Shown in pieces: positions 1 through 6,260 of a stretch of 6,555 nucleotides of DNA. Under the pieces are notes generated by a model, which was given only the letters and a program-made list of their open reading frames with translations, did not search any database and was not told the DNA's origin. This DNA comes from Pseudomonadota bacterium (lineage in GTDB: Bacteria; Bdellovibrionota; JAFGOL01). The stretch is taken from positions 1 through 6,555 of the forward strand of contig JAPLFT010000123.1 of NCBI GenBank assembly GCA_026390535.1. Reading direction: 5' to 3'. The position numbers were made by a program, and so were the translations under genes. The stretch's first letter is position 1. Each line of letters starts with the position of its first letter.

Positions 1-20
1 TTATTAGCGATATTACATAA

Positions 21-26
21 TATAAT
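21..26 (+). promoter_or_regulatory. Candidate -10 box upstream of the acetyltransferase gene
   Basis: The hexamer TATAAT matches the bacterial -10 consensus and lies 19 bases before the first possible ATG. A -35 box at normal spacing would fall across the left edge of the window, so only half the promoter can be judged. In such AT-rich DNA a chance match is likely. Confidence 0.35.
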
Positions 27-45
27 AAGAGTATAGAAGAGTTAA

Positions 46-588
46 ATGATGGATAAAATATTATTACCAAAAAAAATAAATGGTCCAAGAATTGTCCTAA
101 AAAAAAATACTCTAAGACATGCAAAGGAAATCTTTAAGTGTGTTGATTCCGATAGAGAGCGGCTACGAATATTTTTGTCATGGGTTGATAAGACTACAAA
201 ACTGGAAGATGAGATAAATTTTATTAAGACCTCGGGTACGTACAATAATAGGCCGATGTTCTCATATGGTATGTTCCATGAAGGAAATTACATTGGTGGC
301 ATCGGTGTTATTAATGTAATTTGGGAAGACGATGTCTGTGAACTTGGATACTGGGTACACCAAAAACACGAAGGCAAAGGCTATATTTCTGAAGCTGTTT
401 CCACACTTGAAAAAATCTTATTTTCATCCGGATTTCATAGGATACAGATCCGATGTGAAAAAGAGAATATCCGTTCCATTGAAGTTGCCAAAAGGAATGG
501 ATATAAATTTGAAAAAATTGTATGGGATAAAACACCAACATCAGAAAAAGAATTGGAATTAATGGTTTTTGTAAAAACCATGGATTGA
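46..588 (+). CDS. GNAT-family N-acetyltransferase (RimJ/RimL-like)
   Basis: Predicted acetyl-CoA-dependent N-acetyltransferase of 180 residues, the usual length of the RimJ/RimL/SpeG-like branch of GNAT. The acetyl-CoA-binding motif A is clear at residues 101-117: a GYWV strand, then HEGKGY and SEA, matching the R/Q-x-x-G-x-G/A loop and following helix. Residues 141-155 (N-I-R-S-I-E-V-A-K-R-N-G-Y) match the conserved C-terminal N-x-x-S...K-x-G-F/Y segment. The substrate cannot be told from sequence; a ribosomal-protein N-terminus, a polyamine or an antibiotic are all possible in this family. Two ATGs (46 and 49) are adjacent; a weak purine run (AAGAG, 37-41) precedes both, so the start may be one codon later. 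It sits 32 bases upstream of hydB on the same strand and may share its transcript, but there is no evident functional link to hydrogenase. Confidence 0.87.
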   Translation: MMDKILLPKKINGPRIVLKKNTLRHAKEIFKCVDSDRERLRIFLSWVDKTTKLEDEINFIKTSGTYNNRPMFSYGMFHEGNYIGGIGVINVIWEDDVCELGYWVHQKHEGKGYISEAVSTLEKILFSSGFHRIQIRCEKENIRSIEVAKRNGYKFEKIVWDKTPTSEKELELMVFVKTMD

Positions 589-620
589 CCTTTTCTCTGT
601 GAATAGATATCATCTAAACA

Positions 621-1664
621 ATGTTTGTTATCTCTAAAAACGATCTGCTAAACTGGGTACATGATCTTGCCTCCTCTAAAAATGTTCTTGCTCCGGTTTT
701 GAACAATCGCGGCGAAACAATATTTGAAAAAATTCACGATCACAAACAGATACATTTAAATTATCAAACAACCATGGTCAGTCCCCGTAAATTTATTTAT
801 CCCACAAGGCAGGACATAAAACAGCCCTCTTTGAATGAGATACAGGGCAAAATAATATTCGGTATACACGCCTGTGATATGCACGCATTATCTGTGCTGG
901 ATAAAACCTTCCTGGGCGAATTCAAGGATTCTTATTATGCCGAACTAAGAGAGAAAACCGCTATAATTGTACTGAACTGTAACAAGGCCTGTGAAAAAAA
1001 ATATCCCAACTTTATCCTTAAAGGTTTTTGCGCATCAATGGACAGTGGGCCTTTTTTGAAATTAAAAAAAGGATATGATATAGAAATTACGGATATAGGA
1101 AAGCAACAATATTTGATAGAAACAGCTTCTAAAAAAGGCAGGGAACTCATAGCTAAAAGTAAAAAGTTCAAGAAAGCACTTAAAAAAGATATTTCACAAA
1201 AAATTAAATTAAAAAAATCTGCACTGGTATCTTTTACAAAAAAACTTGAAACCAAGGGATTACCCGAGCTTTTGGCGAAAACCCTTGATCACCCGGTATA
1301 TAAACAAACGGCGGATTCAAGATGCCTCAGTTGTACAAACTGCACGATGGTATGTCCGACCTGTTTTTGCTACAACATAGAGGATAATATCGCCTATGAT
1401 CTAAAGACAGCGGGTAGGAACCGTTATTGGGATTCATGCCAGGAGTTAAATTTTGGAAAGGTACATGACGGTAATTTTAGAGAACCTCGTTTGGCACGCT
1501 TAAGACAATTTGTAACTCATAAATTATCAACGTGGCTGGAGCAGTATGGCTGTTTTGGATGTGTTGGCTGCGGAAGATGCATGACATGGTGTCCTACAAA
1601 CATTGATCTTACGGAAATGGCAAAGGAGATACAGAAGGATTTTAAAGAAGGGAAGATAAAATGA
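621..1664 (+). CDS. hydB: Group 3b [NiFe] hydrogenase (sulfhydrogenase) beta subunit, Fe-S protein
   Basis: Electron-transfer subunit of 347 residues, full length for the family (also related to anaerobic sulfite reductase subunit A). It should link the Fe-S clusters of delta with the flavin of gamma. The C-terminal third holds two ferredoxin-type [4Fe-4S] motifs: Cys235, 238, 241, 245-Pro and Cys314, 317, 320, 324-Pro. Further cysteines at 248 and 250 and at 311 flank them. The N-terminal half has the family segments APV (24-26), the HACDMHAL stretch (83-90) and a GFCASM-DSGP stretch (136-144); the last is usually CFC-x-S-M-x-x-GP, so one Cys of that segment is Gly here. No membrane segment is visible, so the protein is cytosolic. 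No clear Shine-Dalgarno site precedes the ATG, but an in-frame TAA at 615 rules out an earlier start. Its stop overlaps the ATG of the next gene (ATGA), showing tight operon coupling. First gene of the hydBGDA order. Confidence 0.9.
   Translation: MFVISKNDLLNWVHDLASSKNVLAPVLNNRGETIFEKIHDHKQIHLNYQTTMVSPRKFIYPTRQDIKQPSLNEIQGKIIFGIHACDMHALSVLDKTFLGEFKDSYYAELREKTAIIVLNCNKACEKKYPNFILKGFCASMDSGPFLKLKKGYDIEITDIGKQQYLIETASKKGRELIAKSKKFKKALKKDISQKIKLKKSALVSFTKKLETKGLPELLAKTLDHPVYKQTADSRCLSCTNCTMVCPTCFCYNIEDNIAYDLKTAGRNRYWDSCQELNFGKVHDGNFREPRLARLRQFVTHKLSTWLEQYGCFGCVGCGRCMTWCPTNIDLTEMAKEIQKDFKEGKIK
1648..1655 (+). promoter_or_regulatory. Strong RBS that marks the original hydG start
   Basis: AAGGGAAG lies five bases before the ATG at 1661, which itself overlaps the hydB stop as ATGA. 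This is the best ribosome binding site in the operon. It shows that translation of gamma should begin at 1661, not at the later TTG at 1695, which has no RBS. Confidence 0.7.
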
Positions 1665-1735
1665 AAAAGGCTGTAAAAAATATCTTAAATCCTGTTGGGA
1701 CTTACGGGATTTGGAGAATCCGCGATATCTTTTAG
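1661..1735 (+). pseudogene. hydG: Detached start of hydG: 24-codon frame that runs into a stop
   Basis: The ATG at 1661 has a strong RBS and is translationally coupled to hydB. Its first 14 or so codons (MKKAVKNILNPVG) resemble the start of gamma subunits, which often have an Asn-Pro close to the N-terminus. The frame then closes at a TAG (1733-1735). The rest of gamma continues in a different frame from about 1695. Going by family length, roughly 40 residues between NPVG and the LTGFGE segment are missing, and the missing length must be 2 modulo 3. I read this as the remaining 5' end of hydG after a short deletion, or as an assembly gap. Confidence 0.6.
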
Positions 1736-2390
1736 TTCCTTGTCTGTGGATAATAAAAGTTTTGTTCATACTATTCGTGTCGCCGGGAATGTTACAAGAG
1801 AGATATCCCGTCTTAATGTAGGTGATAAGTTGGAGGTGAGGGGACCTTACGGAAATGAATGGCCTCTAAAAAAGGTGAAAGGCAAGAACGTAATAGTCAT
1901 TGCCGGGGGTATAGGGATGGCACCATTGAGGCCGGTAGTTCATTATCTTTTACAAAACAGGAAAAAATATAAAAAACTGTTTTTGATATATGGCTCTAAA
2001 GAAGAGGAATCTATACTGTATAAGGACGAACTGGAAAAATGGTCCAAATCAGGTGATATAGAAGTCCTTTTATCTGTGGATAAGGAAACCAACGTCTGTT
2101 TTTTAAATCTATGCCATGGACTAGTTACAACTCTGTTGGATAAAATAGATGTTCCTTTATCCGACTCTGTTACATTTACCTGCGGTTCAGAAGCCATGAT
2201 GCATTTTGTGTGTAAAGGTATGATAGAGCGTGGACAAAAGCCCAGGGATATTTACATATCCATGGAGAGAAGGATGAAGTGCGGAGTCGGGCATTGTGGG
2301 CACTGTCAGATAGGAGCAAAATTTGTGTGCAAGGATGGTGCGGTTTTTTCTTATACCGATATAAAAAAATATGCAGATAACTTTTTATAA
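1695..2390 (+). CDS. hydG: Group 3b [NiFe] hydrogenase gamma subunit (FAD/NAD(P)-binding), N-terminally truncated
   Basis: Flavoprotein subunit that exchanges electrons with NAD(P)(H); homologous to ferredoxin-NADP reductase and PyrK, and not the [FeFe] maturase also called HydG. The 231-residue body (numbered from the TTG at 1695) shows the second half of the FAD-binding barrel (SAISFSS at 9-15, normally APISISS; RGPYGN at 49-54), the nucleotide-binding GGIGMAPLRP (71-80), a CGSE where CGPP/CGPE is usual (163-166), and a C-terminal [2Fe-2S] site Cys196, 201, 204, 212 after ERRMKCG. Normal gammas are about 280-290 residues. Here the first 45-55, with the opening barrel strands and the PGQFV motif, are absent. 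The TTG has no RBS, and the coupled ATG at 1661 is out of frame, so this is probably a broken gene or an assembly error. The body has no internal stop, so any break is recent. Confidence 0.82.
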   Translation: MGLTGFGESAISFSSLSVDNKSFVHTIRVAGNVTREISRLNVGDKLEVRGPYGNEWPLKKVKGKNVIVIAGGIGMAPLRPVVHYLLQNRKKYKKLFLIYGSKEEESILYKDELEKWSKSGDIEVLLSVDKETNVCFLNLCHGLVTTLLDKIDVPLSDSVTFTCGSEAMMHFVCKGMIERGQKPRDIYISMERRMKCGVGHCGHCQIGAKFVCKDGAVFSYTDIKKYADNFL

Positions 2391-2405
2391 GGGATTAATA
2401 TAGTA

Positions 2406-3074
2406 TTGGGTGCTGTTGATATAACATACTGCCAGATGTTGCAGTCCGGAGGAATCGAAGAGGGACCGTTCGATGTCGCGTTAATAGAGGGTGCTATAAC
2501 GGAAGAATGGCAGGCGGAACAGTTAAAAAAAGTCAGAAGTGTAAGTAAATTTTTGGTGCCGATAGGTTCATGCGCAGTATGTGGCGGTATTCCGGCCATA
2601 AAAAACACATCAAAAAAAGCAAAAGAAATGGAACAAAAGGTATATAAAGATATATCCAACCTTACTTCATTGGAAACACGCCCCATAGATCAGATCGTTA
2701 AAGTCGACGGTTACGTTAAGGGCTGTCCGATGGGTGAAAGGGATCTTACGGAACTTGTTATATCCCTACTGTTGAACAAACAGCCCGATTTTTTGGAATA
2801 TTGCGTCTGTGTTGAATGTAAATTGAAAAATAATATCTGTGTCCTGGTTGCTTATAATGAACCGTGCATGGGGCCTGTTACCAATGCCGGATGTAATGCA
2901 TTATGTCCTTCAAACAATAGAGCGTGTTATTCCTGCTGGGGACCGATTAGGGATTCAAACGCCAAGGCACTGGCTAATCAATTTACTAAAATGAAACTGA
3001 GTTCCGACGATATATTCAGAAAATTTACAGAATTCGGACAACCTACAAAAGAATTTGAAGCCGGAGTAAAATAA
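2406..3074 (+). CDS. hydD: Group 3b [NiFe] hydrogenase small (delta) subunit, N-terminally truncated
   Basis: Small subunit that carries three Fe-S clusters from the NiFe site towards beta/gamma. In this 222-residue frame, Cys56 (GSCAVCGG) and Cys107 (KGCPMGE) are the second half of the proximal cluster ligands. Cys135, 138, 145 and 154 (VCVECK...C...EPC) and Cys163, 167, 174, 177 (GC...LCP...AC-x-x-C) form the medial and distal sites. The family's N-terminus, about 30 residues with the CxGC pair that gives the other two proximal ligands, is missing: the frame begins within the strand just after it (LGAVDI). Upstream in frame there are only five codons before the TAA of hydG. The start used is a TTG; AAGGGA (2389-2394) lies 11 bases before it, so translation is possible, but the product should not bind a normal proximal cluster. 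It ends two bases before hydA. Confidence 0.84.
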   Translation: MGAVDITYCQMLQSGGIEEGPFDVALIEGAITEEWQAEQLKKVRSVSKFLVPIGSCAVCGGIPAIKNTSKKAKEMEQKVYKDISNLTSLETRPIDQIVKVDGYVKGCPMGERDLTELVISLLLNKQPDFLEYCVCVECKLKNNICVLVAYNEPCMGPVTNAGCNALCPSNNRACYSCWGPIRDSNAKALANQFTKMKLSSDDIFRKFTEFGQPTKEFEAGVK

Positions 3075-3076
3075 AA

Positions 3077-4336
3077 ATGGTGGATGTGAATAAAAGAATA
3101 GATGTTGATTATATGGCAAGGACGGAAGGAGAAGCTGCTATCAGGATAGAGCTGGAAGATCAGCCGGCCATAGTGCTTAAGATCTTTGAACCGCCAAGAT
3201 TCTTTGAGGGATTCCTGGCTGGAAGAAGATTCGATGAGGTAGGCGATATAGTTTCAAGGATATGCGGTATATGTCCCGTGTCTCACATGTCAACAGCGAT
3301 ACTGGCAATAGAAAAAGCAATGCAGATTAGAGTCAGTGAACAGACCGGGATTTTAAGAAACCTAATGTGTTCAAGTCAGATAGCAGCAAGCCATCTTATT
3401 CATCTCTATATGCTGGCGATGCCGGATTACTATGGGAAGAACAGTATTACGGAATTATTGCCTGATTTCCAAAAACAGACCGATCGTTTGATAAAGATGA
3501 AAGAGATTTTAAATGGATTAACCGGGCTGATAGGCGGCAGAGCTCTTCATCCCGTGACTTTTTTACCGGGCGGTTTTACTAAAATTCCGGAACAAAAAGA
3601 TTTTGATAAGATCTTAAAACAATTTAAAGAAATACAAAAAGATGCAAAAGAGGTTGTGCTTGATATCTCCAGGTTTAAAGTACCTGATTTTTATTTTAAG
3701 ACGGAATATGTTTGTCTGGATAAGAAAGATGGATATGCAATAGACGAAGGAAGAATAATATCCGACGATGGCCTTAATATTTCCGTGGATGATTATTATG
3801 ATCATTTTGAAGAATCTGAAGTTGATTATGCGTTTGCAAAACGTTCCAGAATTAAGGGAAGAAATTATTTTATGGTCGGTGCCCTGGCCAGGATAAATCT
3901 AAAATACGATAAATTACAAACAGAGACCAAAAAAATGGCAAAAGAGATCGGCTTTGCCGTGCCTAATTACAATCCATATCTTAATAATCTTGCGCAGAGC
4001 CTTGAGGTTTTTGATCTTATTCAACACTGTATAAAAATACTTGAAACAAATAAATTCAAACACGAAGACTACAGCGTTAAGATAAAAGAAGGTGATGGTG
4101 GAGCGATGACGGAAGCTCCCAGGGGATTACTGTATCACTGGTATAAAATAGACAGCAAAGGAATAGTGGCTAAAGCTAATATTATTACCCCTACGTCGCA
4201 TAATTTCCTTAATATAGAAGAATCCCTTAAGAAAATGGTAAAAGAAAACCTGAATAAACCAAGGAACGATATTCGCCTGATGGCAGAGATGCTGGTAAGG
4301 GCGTATGACCCGTGTTTTTCCTGCTCAGTTCATTAG
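3077..4336 (+). CDS. hydA: Group 3b [NiFe] hydrogenase large (alpha) subunit
   Basis: Catalytic subunit of 419 residues holding the NiFe(CN)2CO site; cytosolic, catalysing H2 oxidation or evolution coupled to NAD(P)(H). The N-terminal ARTEGE (14-19) contains the conserved Glu17 of the proton path. The L1 motif RICGICPVSH (61-70) supplies Cys63 and Cys66, and the L2 motif DPCFSCSVH (411-419) supplies Cys413 and Cys416. Intermediate landmarks are GGRALHP (153-159) and EAPRG (346-350). Start ATG 3077 has a GGAG (3063-3066) ten bases upstream. The reading frame stops directly after His419, the residue after which maturation proteases normally cut; there is no C-terminal extension, and no protease gene is seen in the window. 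No frameshift or truncation is visible, so this subunit looks intact in contrast to gamma and delta. Last gene of the operon, convergent with the gene at 4350. Confidence 0.95.
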   Translation: MVDVNKRIDVDYMARTEGEAAIRIELEDQPAIVLKIFEPPRFFEGFLAGRRFDEVGDIVSRICGICPVSHMSTAILAIEKAMQIRVSEQTGILRNLMCSSQIAASHLIHLYMLAMPDYYGKNSITELLPDFQKQTDRLIKMKEILNGLTGLIGGRALHPVTFLPGGFTKIPEQKDFDKILKQFKEIQKDAKEVVLDISRFKVPDFYFKTEYVCLDKKDGYAIDEGRIISDDGLNISVDDYYDHFEESEVDYAFAKRSRIKGRNYFMVGALARINLKYDKLQTETKKMAKEIGFAVPNYNPYLNNLAQSLEVFDLIQHCIKILETNKFKHEDYSVKIKEGDGGAMTEAPRGLLYHWYKIDSKGIVAKANIITPTSHNFLNIEESLKKMVKENLNKPRNDIRLMAEMLVRAYDPCFSCSVH

Positions 4337-4349
4337 GATAGTTTTTATT

Positions 4350-5327
4350 TTATAGTGATTCCACAATGTAACTAAACATCAGCGGTAAAACTATGGTTGC
4401 ATCACTCTCTATAACAAAACCCGGTGATTCAGGCTTTAATTTATCCCATGATATCTTTTCATTGGGACGTGCGCCGGAATATGAACCGTAACTCTCCGTT
4501 GAATCGCATATCTGACAGAAATAACTCCAGTGTTTTACGTCTAATTCCAGGTCCGCGCGAAGAAGAGGAACTACACAAATCGGAAAATCTCCCGCGATTC
4601 CTCCGCCTATTTGAAAGAATCCCACTTTTGTTTTTTTAGTGGTGGCATTGTACCATCTTATAAGATCAAGCATTACCTCTATCCCGGATTTTACGACGAA
4701 AGATTGAAGTTTAACAGGTCTTGGGTTAACTTCCGTGCAGTATGACGCGAATATATTCCCCAGGGTTGAATCCTCCCAACCGGGAACAAAAATCGGTATG
4801 TTGTGTTTAAAACATGCATAAACCCAGCTTTCTTCCAATGGTCTCTCTATAAGAGGCTGTATTTTCTCTTTGCGGAATAGATTGAACATAAATTCGTAAG
4901 GGAATTTTGGTTTATTTTCCTTAAGGGCCTCCTGCCATTCTGCAAGCACGAGCTTCTCTAATTTTCTTATGGCGTATTCCTCAGGTATTGCAATGTCTGT
5001 TACCCTGGCATGAGTTTTTCCGAGTTCAAGATCTTCTTCGGCCCTGTGTGTTCTCCACTCGGGTATTATTTTGTATTGTGTGTCGGCAATTAATCTGAAG
5101 ATATCTTCTTCAAGATTTGCCCCCGTACAAGTTATGGCACTTACAGCGCCTTTATTTATCATATCTACTAGCCCCATCTTTCCTATTAATGCAGTACTCA
5201 TTGCCCCGGCCATTGTTATCATCATCTTATTGCCGCCTTTTATCTGATCAACGTAGGCCTGGGATGCCAACTTTAAGGTTAATGAGTTGAAATGATTGAA
5301 TTTGGAATCAATAAATTTTTTCATCAT
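4350..5327 (-). CDS. Deoxyhypusine synthase-like protein (bacterial type, probable polyamine aminobutyl/aminopropyl transferase)
   Basis: A 325-residue member of the deoxyhypusine synthase (DHS) family. Seen: MAGAMSTA (39-46), a nucleotide-binding TCTGANLEED (66-75), FVPGWEDS (180-187), GGGIAGDF (241-248) and SGARPNEKISWDK (284-296). Lys296 aligns with the catalytic lysine that forms an imine with the aminobutyl group in eukaryotic DHS. The conserved KHH of true DHS after the GGG is replaced here by GDF, as I recall for bacterial DHS-like proteins. Bacteria normally lack the eIF5A substrate, so an NAD-dependent transfer of an aminobutyl group to a small amine (homospermidine-type product) is more likely than hypusine formation; this is inference. 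Start: two ATGs in tandem, with AAGGAG (5338-5343) ten bases before the first. It follows dapB by 18 bases and is likely co-transcribed. The 3' end meets hydA with only 13 bases between. Confidence 0.88.
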   Translation of the reverse strand: MMKKFIDSKFNHFNSLTLKLASQAYVDQIKGGNKMMITMAGAMSTALIGKMGLVDMINKGAVSAITCTGANLEEDIFRLIADTQYKIIPEWRTHRAEEDLELGKTHARVTDIAIPEEYAIRKLEKLVLAEWQEALKENKPKFPYEFMFNLFRKEKIQPLIERPLEESWVYACFKHNIPIFVPGWEDSTLGNIFASYCTEVNPRPVKLQSFVVKSGIEVMLDLIRWYNATTKKTKVGFFQIGGGIAGDFPICVVPLLRADLELDVKHWSYFCQICDSTESYGSYSGARPNEKISWDKLKPESPGFVIESDATIVLPLMFSYIVESL

Positions 5328-5337
5328 GATTAAAATA

Positions 5338-5343
5338 CTCCTT
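5338..5343 (-). promoter_or_regulatory. RBS of the DHS-like gene, abutting the end of dapB
   Basis: AAGGAG on the minus strand lies ten bases before the ATG at 5327 and just after the dapB stop codon (5346-5348). It supports the choice of the first of two tandem ATGs and suggests that the two genes are translated from one message. Confidence 0.65.
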
Positions 5344-5345
5344 AG

Positions 5346-6053
5346 TTATATAATATCGGAAAAATTGTATATCCCCGGTTTTTTCTGTTTAGTTATCCAT
5401 TCTGCAGCCATTAAGACGCCGGCACATAAGACTTTTCTGTCTTTTACCTCATGCGTTATCTCTATGGTTTCATATTCGGAGTCAAAATAAATTGTATGCA
5501 TTCCGGGATGTAAGCCTGTCCGTACACTCGTTATAGAGCAATTAAATCCGTTTTTATCCAGAATACCGGCGAGCATATTTGCCGTCCCGCTTGGTGCGTC
5601 CTTTTTATGCTTATGATGGTGTTCCAGTATTGATGCTTCAAAGTTTTTTGACTTGCTCATTGATCTTGCCAGATGATCAAGAGCTGAGGATAGAGCATTA
5701 ATGCCGAAAGAAAAGTTAGAGCTATAAAGGACCACAGCCTTGTTGCTTTTTATATCATTCTCGATTTCTTTTATATTCCATCCAGTAGTGCCTGAAATTA
5801 TTTTTACATTTTTTCCGGCTTGTATTATGGAGAGGATATTCTTTTTTGCCTGTCCAGGCTCCGTGAATTCCATGAAAACATCAACGGAATCCATGAGTTT
5901 TTTCGGAACTTCTTTTATGTTTTTAAATATTGGCGTCTGCTTAAATCCGTTTGTTTCAACCGGATCAACAATGAATTTTATGATTTGTCCCTTGCCTGCA
6001 AGAGAAGCTATGCCTTTTCCCATTTTTCCAAAACCTAATACGCCTATATTCAT
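5346..6053 (-). CDS. dapB: 4-hydroxy-tetrahydrodipicolinate reductase
   Basis: NAD(P)H-dependent reductase of the diaminopimelate/lysine pathway, cytosolic. The 235-residue product is shorter than E. coli DapB (273) but in the range of compact forms. Residues 4-13 (G-V-L-G-F-G-K-M-G-K) form the dinucleotide-binding loop, with GFGKMG where GxxGRMG is usual. MEFTEP (61-66) and SGTTGW (87-92) are the expected N-domain motifs, and SSNFSFGIN (111-119) is next. The signature HHHKHKKDAPSGTA (145-158) holds the catalytic His pair and Lys with the DAPSGTA substrate loop. I place the start at the ATG at 6053, because the Rossmann strand MNIGVLG begins there; a TTG 27 bases earlier would add nine residues unlike the family. 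The RBS is weak. It is the first gene of a minus-strand pair with the DHS-like gene, and diverges from the gene at 6261. Confidence 0.93.
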   Translation of the reverse strand: MNIGVLGFGKMGKGIASLAGKGQIIKFIVDPVETNGFKQTPIFKNIKEVPKKLMDSVDVFMEFTEPGQAKKNILSIIQAGKNVKIISGTTGWNIKEIENDIKSNKAVVLYSSNFSFGINALSSALDHLARSMSKSKNFEASILEHHHKHKKDAPSGTANMLAGILDKNGFNCSITSVRTGLHPGMHTIYFDSEYETIEITHEVKDRKVLCAGVLMAAEWITKQKKPGIYNFSDII

Positions 6054-6134
6054 AGCTATCTTATATAATGGGCCTGGCAATATTCAAAACTTTTTTATAT
6101 CCATCCTGGGAGTCATTACTTTTATAAAGGAACC

Positions 6135-6149
6135 CCTTTACAGTAAAGG
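6135..6149. promoter_or_regulatory. Perfect 15-bp palindrome, possible operator
   Basis: CCTTTAC-A-GTAAAGG has seven-base perfect arms around a single base. A further AAAGG at 6126-6130 can pair with the left arm, so the CCTTT element has two possible partners. It stands between the dapB start and the rightward promoter candidate, where a repressor could act on either. No known operator family is recognised. Confidence 0.35.
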
Positions 6150-6188
6150 CTTTCATGATTTGAAAATGATATGAGACAAAAAATGGCA

Positions 6189-6216
6189 TTGTTATAGGCA
6201 ACTTTTATGGTATATA
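6189..6216 (+). promoter_or_regulatory. Candidate sigma70-type promoter for the 82-residue gene
   Basis: A -35-like TTGTTA (6189-6194) and a -10-like TATATA (6211-6216) are separated by 16 bases. Transcription would start near 6223, leaving a short leader before the RBS AAGGAGAG (6246-6253). The match is imperfect and rests on sequence only. Confidence 0.4.
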
Positions 6217-6260
6217 GCACTATCTTTAGTAATATTAATACCATTAAGGAGAGTTAAACT

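Larger units (their letters stand above)
6054..6260. other. Divergent intergenic region between dapB and the 82-residue gene
   Basis: About 207 bases without a supported gene. It holds the control signals for two divergent transcripts: a 15-bp palindrome (6135-6149), a rightward promoter candidate (6189-6216), a 7-bp inverted repeat ATGGTAT/ATACCAT (6207-6213 and 6238-6244), the 8-bp palindrome TAATATTA (6230-6237) and a strong RBS before 6261. I could not identify a convincing leftward promoter for dapB. Confidence 0.6.

Noticed and set aside
935..1255. Minus-strand reading frame inside hydB
   Set aside because: It is fully covered by a well-supported gene on the other strand and shows no family-like motif.
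1661..1735. A programmed frameshift joining the 1661 start to the gamma body
   Set aside because: Changing frame would restore only about a dozen residues; around 40 residues of the FAD barrel would still be absent, and no convincing slippery site is seen.
1695..3074. A natural gamma-delta fusion by readthrough of the TAA at 2388
   Set aside because: The two bodies are in the same frame with only one TAA between them, but a plain TAA is no known recoding site, and the fusion would still lack the CxxC of delta and the barrel start of gamma.
4337..4349. Bidirectional terminator between hydA and the DHS-like gene
   Set aside because: The 13-base gap has a T-rich run but no stem of useful length.
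6054..6080. Extension of dapB to a TTG at 6080
   Set aside because: The nine added residues do not resemble DapB, and the dinucleotide-binding strand starts right after the ATG at 6053.
5740..6174. Plus-strand reading frame opposite dapB
   Set aside because: It lies antisense to a clear dapB, has no RBS, and its hydrophobic composition is what the complement of such coding DNA gives.
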